Assembly: GCA_028023455.1 (NCBI GenBank)
Contig: JAQFVV010006203.1
Span: 8,462,821-8,526,820, forward strand
Direction of reading: 5' to 3'
Length of the DNA stretch: 64,000 bases
Source of the DNA: Epiperipatus broadwayi
Lineage: Eukaryota > Onychophora > Udeonychophora > Euonychophora > Peripatidae
The notes under the pieces are model-generated. The model saw only the letters and a list, made by a program, of their open reading frames with translations. It did no database searches and was not told where the DNA came from. Positions 53,100-64,000 of this stretch are shown here, in pieces (within the stretch, counting starts at the first letter, position 1; every line of letters starts with the position of its first letter). The position numbers and the translations under genes are program-made.

Positions 53100-55190
53100 G
53101 GATGTTAAAACCTTCAAAATGGATATCATTCGGAATTTTGATCAGAAAATAAAATAACTCATACAAAAGAACAGGAGGACTCTTACTAGTAGAATGATAT
53201 TAATGAATCATACGGCAATGTCATCTTTCATTTTTATTTCATAATATGACTTTGACCCAAGCATAGTTAGTATCCATTTGTACAAACCAAAAATGTTTTT
53301 CATTCATTGTTGTTTTCCATTTTCAAAAAAAAATATTCATTTTCTCTATACTATCTATTTTCATTTTTGGTAGTAGTTTCAATCATTGCACAAAACAAGA
53401 ACTTTTTAAAGTAATCTCAATGAATATATTTCACAAAGATAAGCAAATAAATACATCAACTTACATTCTTTAATTCATCAACTTAATTAAAAAGCAAGCA
53501 ATGAAAAAACTTTGATTTAAATTTCTTTCAAACTTTGCTCTTTTACATCTATGGACATTTCTAAAATGCATCTATGAATAGAGATAATGGACAGAGATAC
53601 TTGCTACAGTCTTATCTCATTAGCTTCTCCAAGAATTATATGTGATGAGCATTTCTCTAAGTGGGTAAGAGTTTTTCTTTGACAATTTCTAATGTGACTT
53701 CATATGATGATTATATTGCTGCAGGGCCTTATAGCATTGAAAGAACTCTATATCTTTAGACACGTTCTGAATACTTGGTCTCCAAATTATATTTGACTTT
53801 TGAATATTTTATAAATTCTATACCAAAAACAATATTAAGCAAAACGCATGGTAACTTTTAGATAATCTGCTGACTGTTTTTATTTTTTTCATGAAATATG
53901 GATTTCTGAAAATATAAATAAAAATTGATTGGTTAAGAAAAAATATTTAGTTGTTTTTGGTTCATAATTTTATTTAAAAAAATAGACTTATCAAATAAAT
54001 TGTTTCCCTTTGAGAAACAATAATAGCTAAGCAGTAGTCCATTCAACAGTATTGACAACCTCTGACCTTTTTTTATTGTTTAAAACTATATAACAATAAT
54101 TAATCGCACTCTCTATCAAGAGGATTACTTCTATCACTGTTCTCCAATAAAAATGGGTAAGTTCTTATCAATTTTCGTCAAATCGCACATTGTGTTTATT
54201 GATGTAGTACATAATTAAAAACATGTTATAGCAAACATATGATGTGATTAAATATTTATTCATAGAATTTTACTTTAATGAAAACATTTGGATTTATATA
54301 TTCTATTTTTATGGAATGAATCAAAGTCCACCATAACAACCATTTGAAAAAATATTAAAGGTTTAATCTAATAAATAATTAAAAATAGTATAAAATGGTG
54401 AGCTTTTAATATTTTTTATGTATTTAGTGAACCAAATTCACTATCATTTATTAAAAATTAGAGTTATATCATCTAGTAAAATATTGCAATATAGCCATCT
54501 TGAAATCTGTTGAAAATCTTCATGATAAAATTGTCTATAAAATAATTGCACCTAAAGAAGTCACAACACTTCCACCCTCAAAAATACTTTTTGATATTTG
54601 TGGGGATCTTAATGTACAACTTAGATATATTTCCCCCCTAGAAAATTGTCAGGCAATAATTTCTTTTTAAATATAAGTATGGATTATTTTCAAAATTCTG
54701 TTATAAGATGAAAAAGTATATATATATAATCTTGTTCTATCTTTTTCATTTAAACATTGTTTGATTACATTTTTTTATATAAAATAAACTTTATCAATTG
54801 CAAATTATGTACAGATGTTAACATATGTACAAGAAAAAAATTTATATAACATGTGATTCGTAGCTTATAAAAAATATAGTCATATATGACAAGTGTTAAA
54901 GGATAGATAAAATAATTCACTTGTATGTAGATGAAAGTATAATTTATATCATTAAAAATAATATTATTTTGCCAAATTTTTATCATGGTACTTTTAGGTA
55001 AATATTTTAGGGCATATAAATATGTATTATACTACTCTTTATTATTTTTGATTGTCAAAAATTATAGAACATCGAGAAAGCCACATGGTTCTAAGAGTGT
55101 GAATAATTATTATGGCATTATAAAAATTAAAATTATAATCCTTTTCTAAAGCAATTGTTTAAGATTAATTATTTGCTTATGAAATAGGAA
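53100..55190. other. AT-rich non-coding stretch
   Basis: Nothing supported beyond short A/T tracts and a small hairpin (TTGTTTCCC...GAGAAACAA, 54000-54021). Confidence 0.4.
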
Positions 55191-55199
55191 TTGACGTAA

Positions 55200-57990
55200 G
55201 GATGAGAAGTATGGACAGATTTTGAAAATGTGTATCATATCTTTTGGATGACTATTACATAAGTTACATATGGGATCTCAGATTTAATTTAAAATGGTTA
55301 ATGAGGAAAATTTTTCTAGGAAATGTATTAAATAAGTTAAACAGACATTTCAGCCATGATTGAGGAACACACATATTTTGGAATCTTATTAAAGTTTTGG
55401 CAATTGAGAGGATTGACCATAGATGTCTATTATGATATATATATATTTTTAAATCTTTAAATAAAACACCAACCAACGATTTGATATTATAATTAACCAA
55501 TGGATCTACATGCCTAATAGTGTGATCAGTAAAAAAAGTCTTGCATGTGGAAGTTGAGCAAGCAGTATTAAAACTGGTGAAGTGGCTTTGAGGATTGGAT
55601 GAATTATGGTTGTGACATATATCTTAGTCCTGATATAAGGTGCAATGACTATGGACTTGTTAGATTAAGACCATCTTTGCAAATAAAAAACAAGCATTTA
55701 TAATTGATAGATGTGATATTGATTCCCAGACGTATGATTTTATTGTGATTATGATATTTTTAACAGTAGTCCTTAGAAGGTGCATCCATGATATATAGTA
55801 AGCAAATGCACCCAGGATAGCATTAACAATATTAACTTTTACTGTAGGTGAAACTCCTTTTGGGCAGAAGGCTTTTCTTTTTGTATTGAACTTGTGTACA
55901 ATCAGATAATTTACTTGATGGCTTACTTGTGGTTTAGATAAATTGATTGGAATTTCTGAGAAAAGATAAGTATGTACTTGTGAAAAATGAAGGTATACTG
56001 TCACATATAGTTATTTGCCTGATAGATGATTTACAAGCTTATATAGTATATTCTATTAATGCTACAAATTTGTTGAGAGTAAGTTTCTGAAGACTATTAG
56101 GACAGCATCAACAAAAAATATCACTTTAACAGTAGTGCCAAGAGAGACCTTCTATGCACAGTTCAATGTTTTTGATCCTAAGGTCTACATATATTGCAAA
56201 TAGTAGTGAAGTAAGTGATGAACCATGTGAAATGTTTCAGCTTGGTTTAAAGCAAGAGAGGCACATGTAACTTTTGAGCCAGTTAGATCAGTTAGTAAGA
56301 TAATTTTTATAATGGTAATTAAAATTGTATAGCTTAATAGAAGTTTATTTAGTGTGCTAATCAAGTACTCCCAGTTTACTAGATTAAAAGCAGCCTTAAA
56401 GTCAACCTGGCATGTGACATAATTTGTTTATTATTTTTTTTGCATACAGTATTGATTCCTGTACTAAAAATAGCTTGAGATGCACAGTGGATTTTAATTG
56501 CATAATGTGATGAAAAAAGTTTAAAAAGGGTAAGATCATTTAGTTATTTAAAAATAATTATTGCATTTTTTAATCAATATGCTTTAATGTGATGAGATGC
56601 AGATCATTTACTGATGGATATAAAGCATTTGAGTTGTTTCTAAGATATTAAAATTACATTAGTGGATAGATTGTAATATTTATATGAACAAAGTTCTAAT
56701 ACGTATGTAGAATGAGAGTGATACTTTAAATTAGATGCTTATAAATATTAGACAGAATAAGATCATTTGCTAGTGAGGTGTATGAACTTACGTTCATAAT
56801 TTCCTCAAAAATTTGTTGCTTTGAGATATAATTATTTTGAGAAAGTTGCATATTATAGTTAATAGAGGAAAGACAATAATCACTGCTTTTAGGATGTTTT
56901 TTAAATGGCTAAAAAGTTTAATATCAACATCGATGCCTGACAAGAGTGTATATTACTTTCAACAGAATAAGAATACTGTAGGCATAAGAAGTTGAATTTA
57001 CATAATTTACTGTAGATTTTGTTAAAGTTGAAAACTTAGGAATTGCTTTTCTAAGCCTAAATATCATGATATTTTCATGATATAGGGCAGTTAGCTGTTT
57101 AGCTTTACTTTACAGTTTTGAATAATGAGCTTTGCATCATTGAATTGTATTACAGCTTGAAGAGTTGAAGTGATGTCATCAAGACGTTGTTTTATAAGGT
57201 TATTTGAATGATAATCAACAACAGTTATTTGGAAATCTTTTTAATAGTATTTATATTTCAACTGAAGAAAAATTTTATAGCTGATAGAAATAATTACTGG
57301 CAATTAATGTATGAGATATCACCAATAGTTAATTTAAATTCACTAGGAAATTGGTGCTTGAATATAAGTTTATAAATTGTCGATTTATTTTGAAGGTTAT
57401 TTTGGGAGAAAGTTGCACATGTATGATCAGAAAATGAAACACACATAAATTAAGGTTTTGAGATTAGAGAAACTAAAAAGGGATTAATGAGAGAATATTT
57501 TTGAACTCTAATAAATGGCCCAGTATTTGGAGAATAAAGTGAAAGTAGTGTTAGTAAGATCATTTGATTAAGCTTTAGTTTCAAAGTGGATGGGAGATCA
57601 TTATAGGAGCTATTAAGGTCACCACACATGATAGTTAGGCCAGGCTTAGGTAGAATTTTATCTTGGGCAATGAGAAGAAAATTTATTATTGCCTTTGCTT
57701 TTTTTCATGAATATATTGCTATAAGATAGTACAACTGTGGCTGAAAAAATAAAGGAAATAAGAATTGCATCAACTGACACTAATATTGTTGTTAATTTTG
57801 TCAATGGAAATTGATGTATTAATTGGAATACCTACTCCTTAAACTGATTTAATGTTGGGCTTATGCAGAAATATGTATTTACTGTTTAGAGTGTTACTAC
57901 TGATTGGTTTGGTTGATAGAGTAATTTTTGTTTCTGTAATGACAAAAATATCAGCATGGTGATTATTTAAAAATTGATATAACTATGCGT
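55200..57990 (-). pseudogene. Minus-strand LINE ORF2 (endonuclease and RT) remnant
   Basis: Read from right to left. The endonuclease starts near 58045 with INNNKCEGLNSGNRNA, then FLNNHHADIFVITETKIT (Asn and catalytic Glu regions), and reaches LTIMCGDLNSSYNDLP (the GDxN box, about 57640-57590). RT follows in broken frames: QVDFKAAFNLVNWEYLI (about 56410), SLLFAIYVD (about 56205), FFVDAVLIV (YADD changed to FVDA, about 56120), and a post-RT segment FCPKGVSPTVKVNIVNAILG inside the 114-codon frame 56004-55660. Post-RT features resemble L1/Tx1-like or R1-like elements; the clade is unresolved. Heavy frameshifting indicates an old insertion. ORF1 lies upstream on the same strand. Confidence 0.7.
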
Positions 57991-58059
57991 TTCTATTGCC
58001 TGAGTTAAGTCCTTCACATTTATTGTTGTTTATTTTTATGCTAAACATATTATGTTTTG

Positions 58060-59080
58060 AAGAACTGAAGATTTTTGCTGTGTTGTTTAGTGGCAGAATC
58101 AGATATTATAATTCTTTTACTATTTTGATGGCTAGACCACTTTGGTTTTGTTTTTAGTTCTAGGTAATTTATAGTATCTTTGGTGTTTTGATTTAACACA
58201 GAAATGGATTCTGTGTATGACTTTTGTTTAGGTCTATAGATTGTTGTTAATGATTATTGATAAATGAATTTTGAGATTGATTCTCATAACTCCAATATAA
58301 AGGTGGTATATCTGCTAAATTCTTACTGGTTATGCATCCTTGACTGGATTGTGTCACATTGGATTTATGATAGGTGATATTTGCAGATTGCAAAGGGGAT
58401 GATGCTTTATTGTTAATGTGATAACTCATGTTCAAGGTGGGATTGCTATTTTTAGAAGCTACAGTAGGCCATGAAATAATCTTATAAGCATTATTGCACA
58501 AGTGATTAAGTCTGTCAATTTTTCACAACTGTTGCAATTTTCTACATTGCATTGAAAAGCAATATGTCCAAGTCTGGAATATTTGAAGTAAAGGAGTTGC
58601 TGACTTTTAATACTAACTATGATGAAAATTGATTGCATAAAAATACAATGTGGAAGTTCATCTGATACATGACCTGTTTCATTTTTAAAGTGATTTTCTA
58701 GGAGTTAGTAAGAATTTCAAATTTTATGTTTGGAGTAAGTTCTGTTGATATAATTATAACTTGAGCAATGTTAGATACATTTTTTGTAAAACTTCTGTTA
58801 AATCAGGTGGAACATGCATGATGTGGCCATGCACAATTGGATTTGAATCTTTAGTTACATAACTTTTTTAAATTTAGACACTTAGCTGTTTTCTCTGCTT
58901 CTTTGTGCTGTTGTTTTGAAAATATTTTAATACTATAAATGATCTTGCTGAGAAAGTAACTGTAGATTTAATGGTTTTAATTATGTTATGTTTTTGGAGC
59001 TCTTCTAGATAATCGGACTGTGAAGAATGAGAGATTATTGGCTGATTATCTGGAGAATCATAGTTTTCTATCATGCTAAT
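58060..59080 (-). pseudogene. Minus-strand LINE ORF1 (gag-like) with zinc-knuckle remnant
   Basis: Upstream of ORF2 on the minus strand. A 66-codon frame (59074-58874) is followed by broken segments that include YFKYSRLGHIAFQC (about 58590-58550), a CCHC zinc knuckle (C-x2-C-x4-H-x4-C) whose first two Cys are now Tyr. CNNAYKIISWPTVASKN and a polar, Ser/Asn-rich tail (58501-58247) follow. LINE ORF1 proteins bind element RNA; here the binding residues are lost. The order ORF1, endonuclease, RT agrees with a single two-ORF element of about 4 kb. Confidence 0.6.
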
Positions 59081-59099
59081 AATTGATGTAGTAAGTAAA

Positions 59100-60455
59100 A
59101 GAATATTTGCAAATATCTTTCACCAGTAATCATTTAATTTACTGAAGGATGTGTGTTTTCAATTATTAGTTTTTTCATCTGTTCTGATAGAGATAAAATC
59201 TAAAAATTTTGTACTGTTATTAGTACTTAATGATGAATTTTTTTGCTTGTTAATTTTCAGCATATTTTTTTTCTTTTTTTTTTTATTAACTGAAACATTA
59301 TTATCATTTAAGAAACATTAGAGATTTATATTTTTGTAACATGTTTTGGGTGCTAAGAAAGTTTTATTAAGTTTGACTTTAGTCTTTTAAATGGGGGTGG
59401 AACAGTATATCTGTTTCAATATATATATATATATATGTGTGTGTGTGCAGACATATTTTCATCTAACATTTTTAGTAATTAGTTTATATTTAAAAGTAAT
59501 AATTATATTTTCCTTCAAATATAAAACACATTATTTAATTAAATAAAACTAAAACTGTAAAAATGAGTTGTTTTTTTAAAAAATGAAAAAAATGATTATT
59601 TAAAATTTATTATATTTTTTATGTGTCTTAAAATAAAAATTATATTATACCAAATCTATAGTTTAACTTTTAGATGTTCATATTTTTTTTACCAGCCTCT
59701 AGTGACACTGGTTAGATTAATTTTCAACTTTTTATGAATTATTTGTAAGAAATATAAATTTAGAAACAAAAATTATTCTTAAAAACATTTTTTCAATTTG
59801 CAAATATAGGTAAAAGAATAATATAATAAAATATGTAAGAAAAATAATAACTTTTTTTTTTATTTTGATAAAAATATTATTTAAAAAAATATTTGTTTTA
59901 ACTCATTTTCTAGAATCTCAATGAATTATTTTTCTGGTTAATATAAAACTAATAAAATTCTATTTAAAATTTAAATTCTACTTATAATTATTAAAAAAAA
60001 CTATTATAGCCAATATGAATAGATTTCTTTTTCAATGAATTATAAATAGTGGATGTATTTTTTGGATTTCTCATGATTTGTATTTTCTAAAATACATATT
60101 TTTAAACAAAATCTAAATCTAATGACACTATTCTTCTAAATAAATATTTGTGAAAATGTAAACAAAATAGAGCATGCTAATTTATCTATCAAGCTTTATC
60201 AATAAATGTTGCAAGAGAAAGCTCTTAAAATATCGGTAAAAGTTCACTATAACGGTCTATGGTTGTTTGCCCTCTATTGTTTAAAATTTAAACTAAATTG
60301 CTTGAGAATCTGACATGTATGTTATTATATTACAAATAAATTAAAATTTAATCAAATGTAAAAGATAATAATAAAAAAAAAAACCTTTTGAATGTTGGAT
60401 TAATTACACGACATTAATTAAAAAAACATTTACCTTTTTAAATATAATTACGTCC
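59100..60455. other. AT-rich non-coding stretch
   Basis: A (TA)n(TG)n tract at 59420-59447; otherwise no supported structure. Confidence 0.4.
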
Positions 60456-60459
60456 TATA

Positions 60460-60970
60460 CAGACTAGGAAGTTGGAGACTGCTGATGTTATTGTACGCAG
60501 CCCAGCCATCTGAAATAATGTGCGTACACTGTCTACAACTTAAGAATTTAAAATAACTACATTTATACACATGTTCAAAAAAAGACACCTTATGTTTCAA
60601 CAAATTACACACATACTGTACAGTTTTATATTACAAAAGATGTCTCTACATGCTTAGTACCTGATAGTGAAATTTTAAGCGTTGCTGCTATTCTCAGAAA
60701 ATGGAATATCGTGGATTTATGACAATGGGCCATTAATCTCGAAATAGACAACCTACTTTTCCCCAAAATCACAGGGGGCTATGGGACGATTGGGTGTTTG
60801 GCATAGAGGCACAAGAAAGGCTTTGATAAAAGGGAAGAGGGAAGGGAAGTGGGATTTATCAGAAAACTCGGGACCGAAGCGAGACACACCCGAATATGAA
60901 AACAAAAGAGGCACGTAAGCTGAATCAAGGGTGGGTTTGTTTTATTGTACCCCAGCCCTCCGGAGTGACA
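60460..60970. other. CpG-bearing, GC-richer island: possible regulatory region or first exon
   Basis: This stretch stands out from the CpG-poor surroundings: CpG dinucleotides cluster (GTACGCAG, GTGCGTAC, GGGACGATT, CTCGGGACCGAAGCGAGACA, CACCCG, GGCACG, CTCCGGAG). It contains ATG at 60781 opening 45 codons to a TAA at 60916-60918, with CAC|GTAAGC at 60912-60919, a good splice-donor match. A repeat relationship was not found within the window. It could be a host first exon or promoter, or a fragment of an unrecognised element. Confidence 0.35.
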
Positions 60971-61261
60971 ATTTTCCCACTCCTGCTGTATGGCTATTTT
61001 AAAAGGAATTTTTTTACTTTCTTTGAATAATTTCTGTTGTAAGACGCTTTTTTATTTTAAATTCTTGTTGAGACGTTTAAAATCTTAACTTCAAAGAATT
61101 AAGAATATTTTAATTAGTGGAATTAACCAACATCAAAGTTTTTTTTTCTTTTCTTTGATTAAATTTTTTTTTGTAAAAAACCGCGTCAAAATTTGTTTAA
61201 ATTTTAAACAAGGGCAAACAACAGCTTAGAACTTTACAAAATCTATCTAAAAATTATCCCC

Positions 61262-61305
61262 AGCCCCAGACTGATTTCTAGTTTTGGGATTTCCTCAGTG
61301 AAATG
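61262..61305 (-). ncRNA. Hammerhead-like motif, left arm
   Basis: Minus strand: CTGAGGA (61298-61292) is intact, GAAA at 61278-61275 is intact, and a short stem III leads to cleavable GTC (C17 at 61269) and TGGGG. Stem II is poor (AATCCCAAAACTA) and stem I relies on G-U pairs. Confidence 0.45.
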
Positions 61306-61489
61306 CTAGTAATTTCAGATGCTAGATCTAAATTACCAACTCAAAGCCAGAACTTATCTGATAGTTAACTTTCAAGTAGAAAATATGAAAATTTCAGACA
61401 CCTATATGTCTTCAAATTCAGCTATCTTACTTAAATAACTTGCTGGCTTTGAGTTTGTAATTTGAATCCAATATCTGAAATATCATAGA

Positions 61490-61532
61490 ATCGCACTGAG
61501 GAAAGCCAATAGCTAGAAAACAATTTGGGGAT
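61490..61532 (+). ncRNA. Hammerhead-like motif, right arm
   Basis: CTGAGGA (61496-61502) and GAAA (61516-61519) are both intact. Stem II AAGCCAATAGCTA has an A-A mismatch at its base and then AGC/GCT. T17 precedes TGGGG. Stem I is only partial (CGCA with TGGGG). Confidence 0.5.
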
Positions 61533-61762
61533 AATTTCTAGATAGATTGTATATGCTTTCTCTTGTGGCATATATCGATAAAGTTTGTAAGAGCTATTAG
61601 CACACTATTTTAGTTTATAATTACAAGCTTATCAAATTAAATCACATGATGTATGACTTTATTTTATTTACTATATAAACAAACTATGGAAAATATACAT
61701 TTTAAATTTCAAAATCTAACAAAAAACATGCTCTTGCAAACAATATCCTGCAAACAGAACCA

Positions 61763-61855
61763 GACCAATCAGCAATGTCATTAGCTCATCACTGACCAAT
61801 AAGCAATGGCCTCAGCACATTATTGACCAATCAGCAGTGTCACCAACTCATTATT
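61763..61855. repeat. 31-bp minisatellite (three copies) carrying CCAAT boxes
   Basis: GACCAATCAGCAATGTC, GACCAATAAGCAATGGC and GACCAATCAGCAGTGTC start at 61763, 61794 and 61825. Each 31-bp unit has one CCAAT box, so the boxes are on the same DNA face (about three helical turns apart). Confidence 0.75.
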
Positions 61856-61899
61856 AGCTCATTTGTAGTAGGTATTATCTGTACTATACTAATAACTTG

Positions 61900-63240
61900 A
61901 GATTTTTTTAAAAAATAATAGATCATTATTATTTTAGTTTCAATTTTTGTTACCCAATAAATGCAAAACAGACACCATAGTGCTAAAGTTAACTGTAAAA
62001 TAATGAATTAAAGACAAAGCAGTACTCATAAAATATCCCATAGAAATTTCTAAAATGATTAAATCAGTGTTAGAGAGAAAAAAATTACTATTCAAATTTA
62101 AGAAAAAACTACTATCCCCATCATGTTAAAAGAAAAGACAAAATTTAAATGTGTTTTTGTTTAAAATAAAATTTAGTAATAATTTTTCACATGAGTAAAA
62201 ATTGATTTTCTTTAAATTCATTTTCAAAGGGGCAATTAATATAATTATAGAAAGTATTTTCCTTCTGTGTAATAAAAAATCTATCTGTAACTTCTTTTCA
62301 TTGCCAGATTCTAATTATATATGTAAAATTAGCTTTAAATTAAATCAAAGATAGGAAAATAAAACGTGAATATTATTTTTCATTTCATGGTAAACACATT
62401 TTAAAAAAAGTTTACTAAGGATACCACCGGACCTATTATATATATATTTTCAACGTATGGTTTTATTTGGCAAAGAAACAATTCTCCAGAGGAATATTTA
62501 ACATTGTTTTTTTTTCCACTTCAATTATCCTTGATTAATGGAAGATAAGAAAAATTAAATTTTATCATAAGTACAGTTATTTTTTGATAAATAATGATAA
62601 GATTACAAATTAAAAACTTTTAATATCTTTAAGTGTTGATAATATTAATTTATTTATAATAAAATTTTATATTTAGATTATAAGTAAAATTTTATAAGTT
62701 CAGTTAGATAAGTTATAGCTTAACCAAAAAAATTTATTATTTATAAAATTTTCTAAAGAATTAATATTTCAATGATTTTTTTTGTTCTTATTGTTGAGAA
62801 CTTCCAATTTAAATATATTTCAAATATTGTGTTAAGGAATAGATAAATAATATTACTAGAAACGAAATCCATTATTTGGAGATCTTTAAAGATAGCATTG
62901 ATAAACCTCCAACTTTCCTTAGCTTTCTAGTGGTTAACTGCAGGGATATCTGCCAATTAATTAAAAAAATACTGAATACAGCAGAACTCTACAGCCAAAA
63001 TAAATTTCACTGTAGGATGAACCATTCATATTAGGATGTGCATTGTACTGATTGATAGAGTTGTTTTAAGAGCAATTCAACACTTAGTTCTTTGGCCTTA
63101 ATTTGTTATAAATGATCAGCAAAAGAATAGTATTGTTTTTGTAGTTTATTTAAATATTTATAATTATTTTTACAACATATTTGTATAATAATTATTTAAA
63201 AATAAACATAAATATTACTACAATATGATTTTATTTTAAA
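61900..63240. other. AT-rich non-coding stretch
   Basis: No supported gene or structure was seen. Confidence 0.4.
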
Positions 63241-63246
63241 ACAGGA

Positions 63247-63493
63247 AAAACTCTCTAGACGTATTGCCACTCAGTGCAAGCCAGAGTAATCAATGGATGC
63301 CAGAAGGCTTGAGCATAAAAATCCCCATCTAGTTTCTACTCATCCAATATACCCAGACTAGTTTCTGGCTTGTGGCCTTCATCAGTGAGGAGCCTTGGAT
63401 CTGAGAGCACTAGATGGGGATTTTATGCACAAACTTTCTGGCATCCATTGATTACTCTGGCTTCCATTGACTGGCAATGTGTATAGAGAGTTT
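63247..63493 (-). mobile_element. Foldback element with a hammerhead ribozyme in its loop
   Basis: 63247-63333 and 63409-63493 are inverted copies (GCCAGAGTAATCAATGGATG, ATCCCCATCTAGT), and the 75-bp loop between them is almost exactly filled by a complete hammerhead on the minus strand. Arms are about 85-90% matched and less AT-rich than the flanks. No ORF and no clear target duplication. Confidence 0.75.
63342..63400 (-). ncRNA. Type-I hammerhead ribozyme with bipartite stem I
   Basis: Reading the minus strand: an outer stem I strand ATCCAA (63400-63395), loop, inner CTCA, box CTGATGA (63385-63379), stem II AGGCCACAAGCCA (A-A mismatch then GGC/GCC), GAA, the short palindromic stem III ACTAGT, C17 at 63356, inner stem I TGGG, loop TATA, and outer TTGGAT pairing fully with ATCCAA. 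All core bases are conserved. A stem I internal loop able to contact loop II is the usual design of fast natural type-I hammerheads. Very short palindromic helix III is typical of PLE and retrozyme hammerheads, which may act as dimers. Confidence 0.72.
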
Positions 63494-63499
63494 AGCCTG

Positions 63500-64000
63500 T
63501 TTTAATAACAGTTATGAGCAAGCATAAGAAATGGTGATCAAGTGATGATTTTATTTTGAAAATGCTTTATTTTAAAATGTATAAATTAACAAATACCAAC
63601 TATGACGGTAAACAGAAAACTATACCAGTAAGATTAATAACAGTCTTTTTAATATGATTGATATAATAATGTTTCTAATATTTTACAAATAATAAATGCA
63701 ATTTTAAATTTTAGAACAGAATTTTATAGATGTGTGATGACTTCACATTAGTTCATTAGTCTTCCTTCAACAGAGATTGCCTTAATTTTCCTTTTTTCGA
63801 TGGCTATCCTGGCTTCTCATCACATATTTTATTTTGGCATTATTTTTTTCTAAATGATCAAAGTTTAAATATGATTGTTATAGGATGTTTTTCATTTGTA
63901 ATGTTATATTTCTAATACATCAAGTACAATTTATTAAATTCTAATGTAGAATAAAGGTTTAAATATTAAAATTAAATGCTGAATGTTTCTTCACATTGCC
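63500..64000. other. AT-rich non-coding end of window
   Basis: No supported feature was seen. Confidence 0.4.

Larger units (their letters stand above)
61241..61680. repeat. Hammerhead-family repeat in head-to-head (foldback) arrangement
   Basis: 61241-61350 and 61443-61547 are inverted (ATCTATCTA, ATTATCCCCA, CTCAAAGCCAG). The loop and right flank match the 413-bp family at 1912-2503: AAGTAGAAA, TCAGCTA, TTAAATA in the loop, and inverted AGCTTGTAATT and TAAATAAAATAAAG beyond the right arm. It is therefore a rearranged member of the same family. Each arm carries one hammerhead-like motif, on opposite strands. Confidence 0.6.

Noticed and set aside
53100-55190. Frames at 54765-54986 and nearby
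   Set aside because: Short, AT-driven composition (Ile, Tyr, Asn, Phe) with no domain or neighbour support.

Overview
The window is AT-rich (roughly three quarters A+T) animal DNA made almost entirely of transposable-element remains, foldbacks and simple repeats. No intact host gene is visible. Long (TA)n, (CA)n(TA)n and (GATA)n tracts, tRNA-derived SINEs, Penelope-like elements (PLEs) with GIY-YIG endonucleases and several non-LTR (LINE) families point to an invertebrate metazoan. The texture resembles a mollusc or cephalopod genome, but that is an impression and not something shown here.

Layout: 1-1050, two PLE pieces head to head, then a tRNA-like segment and a hammerhead-like motif (1165-1310). 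1912-2503, a 413-bp tandem repeat with a decayed hammerhead. 4681-6120, a ~410-bp tandem repeat in which every full copy carries a complete type-I hammerhead ribozyme fold. 6800-12700, dispersed and degenerate tandem repeats. 12750-19075, one LINE copy split by a 5.4-kb insertion that contains a 300-bp-arm palindrome. 19080-21630, a second, unrelated LINE. 21723-21890, a SINE. 22617-24122, a perfect 480-bp GATA array abutting a 5'-truncated PLE with a hammerhead-like motif just after its ORF. 27396-27493, a 98-bp hammerhead-like insertion with a perfect 15-bp target-site duplication. 40955-45777, the best-preserved LINE copy, preceded by a 99-bp-arm palindrome. 46240-46352, a SINE with a 13-bp target-site duplication. 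50080-51090, a third PLE. 55200-59080, a minus-strand LINE. 60460-60970, the only CpG-bearing, less AT-rich stretch. 61241-61680 and 63247-63493, two further hammerhead-bearing foldbacks.

The unifying theme is small non-coding repeats carrying hammerhead ribozymes (retrozyme-like), in two tandem families of about 412 nt and several foldbacks, next to PLEs. PLEs are known to carry hammerheads and are the proposed source of reverse transcriptase for such repeats. All protein-coding remains are broken by stops and frameshifts and are annotated as pseudogenes. Motif and fold calls were made by eye; no folding program or database search was run.
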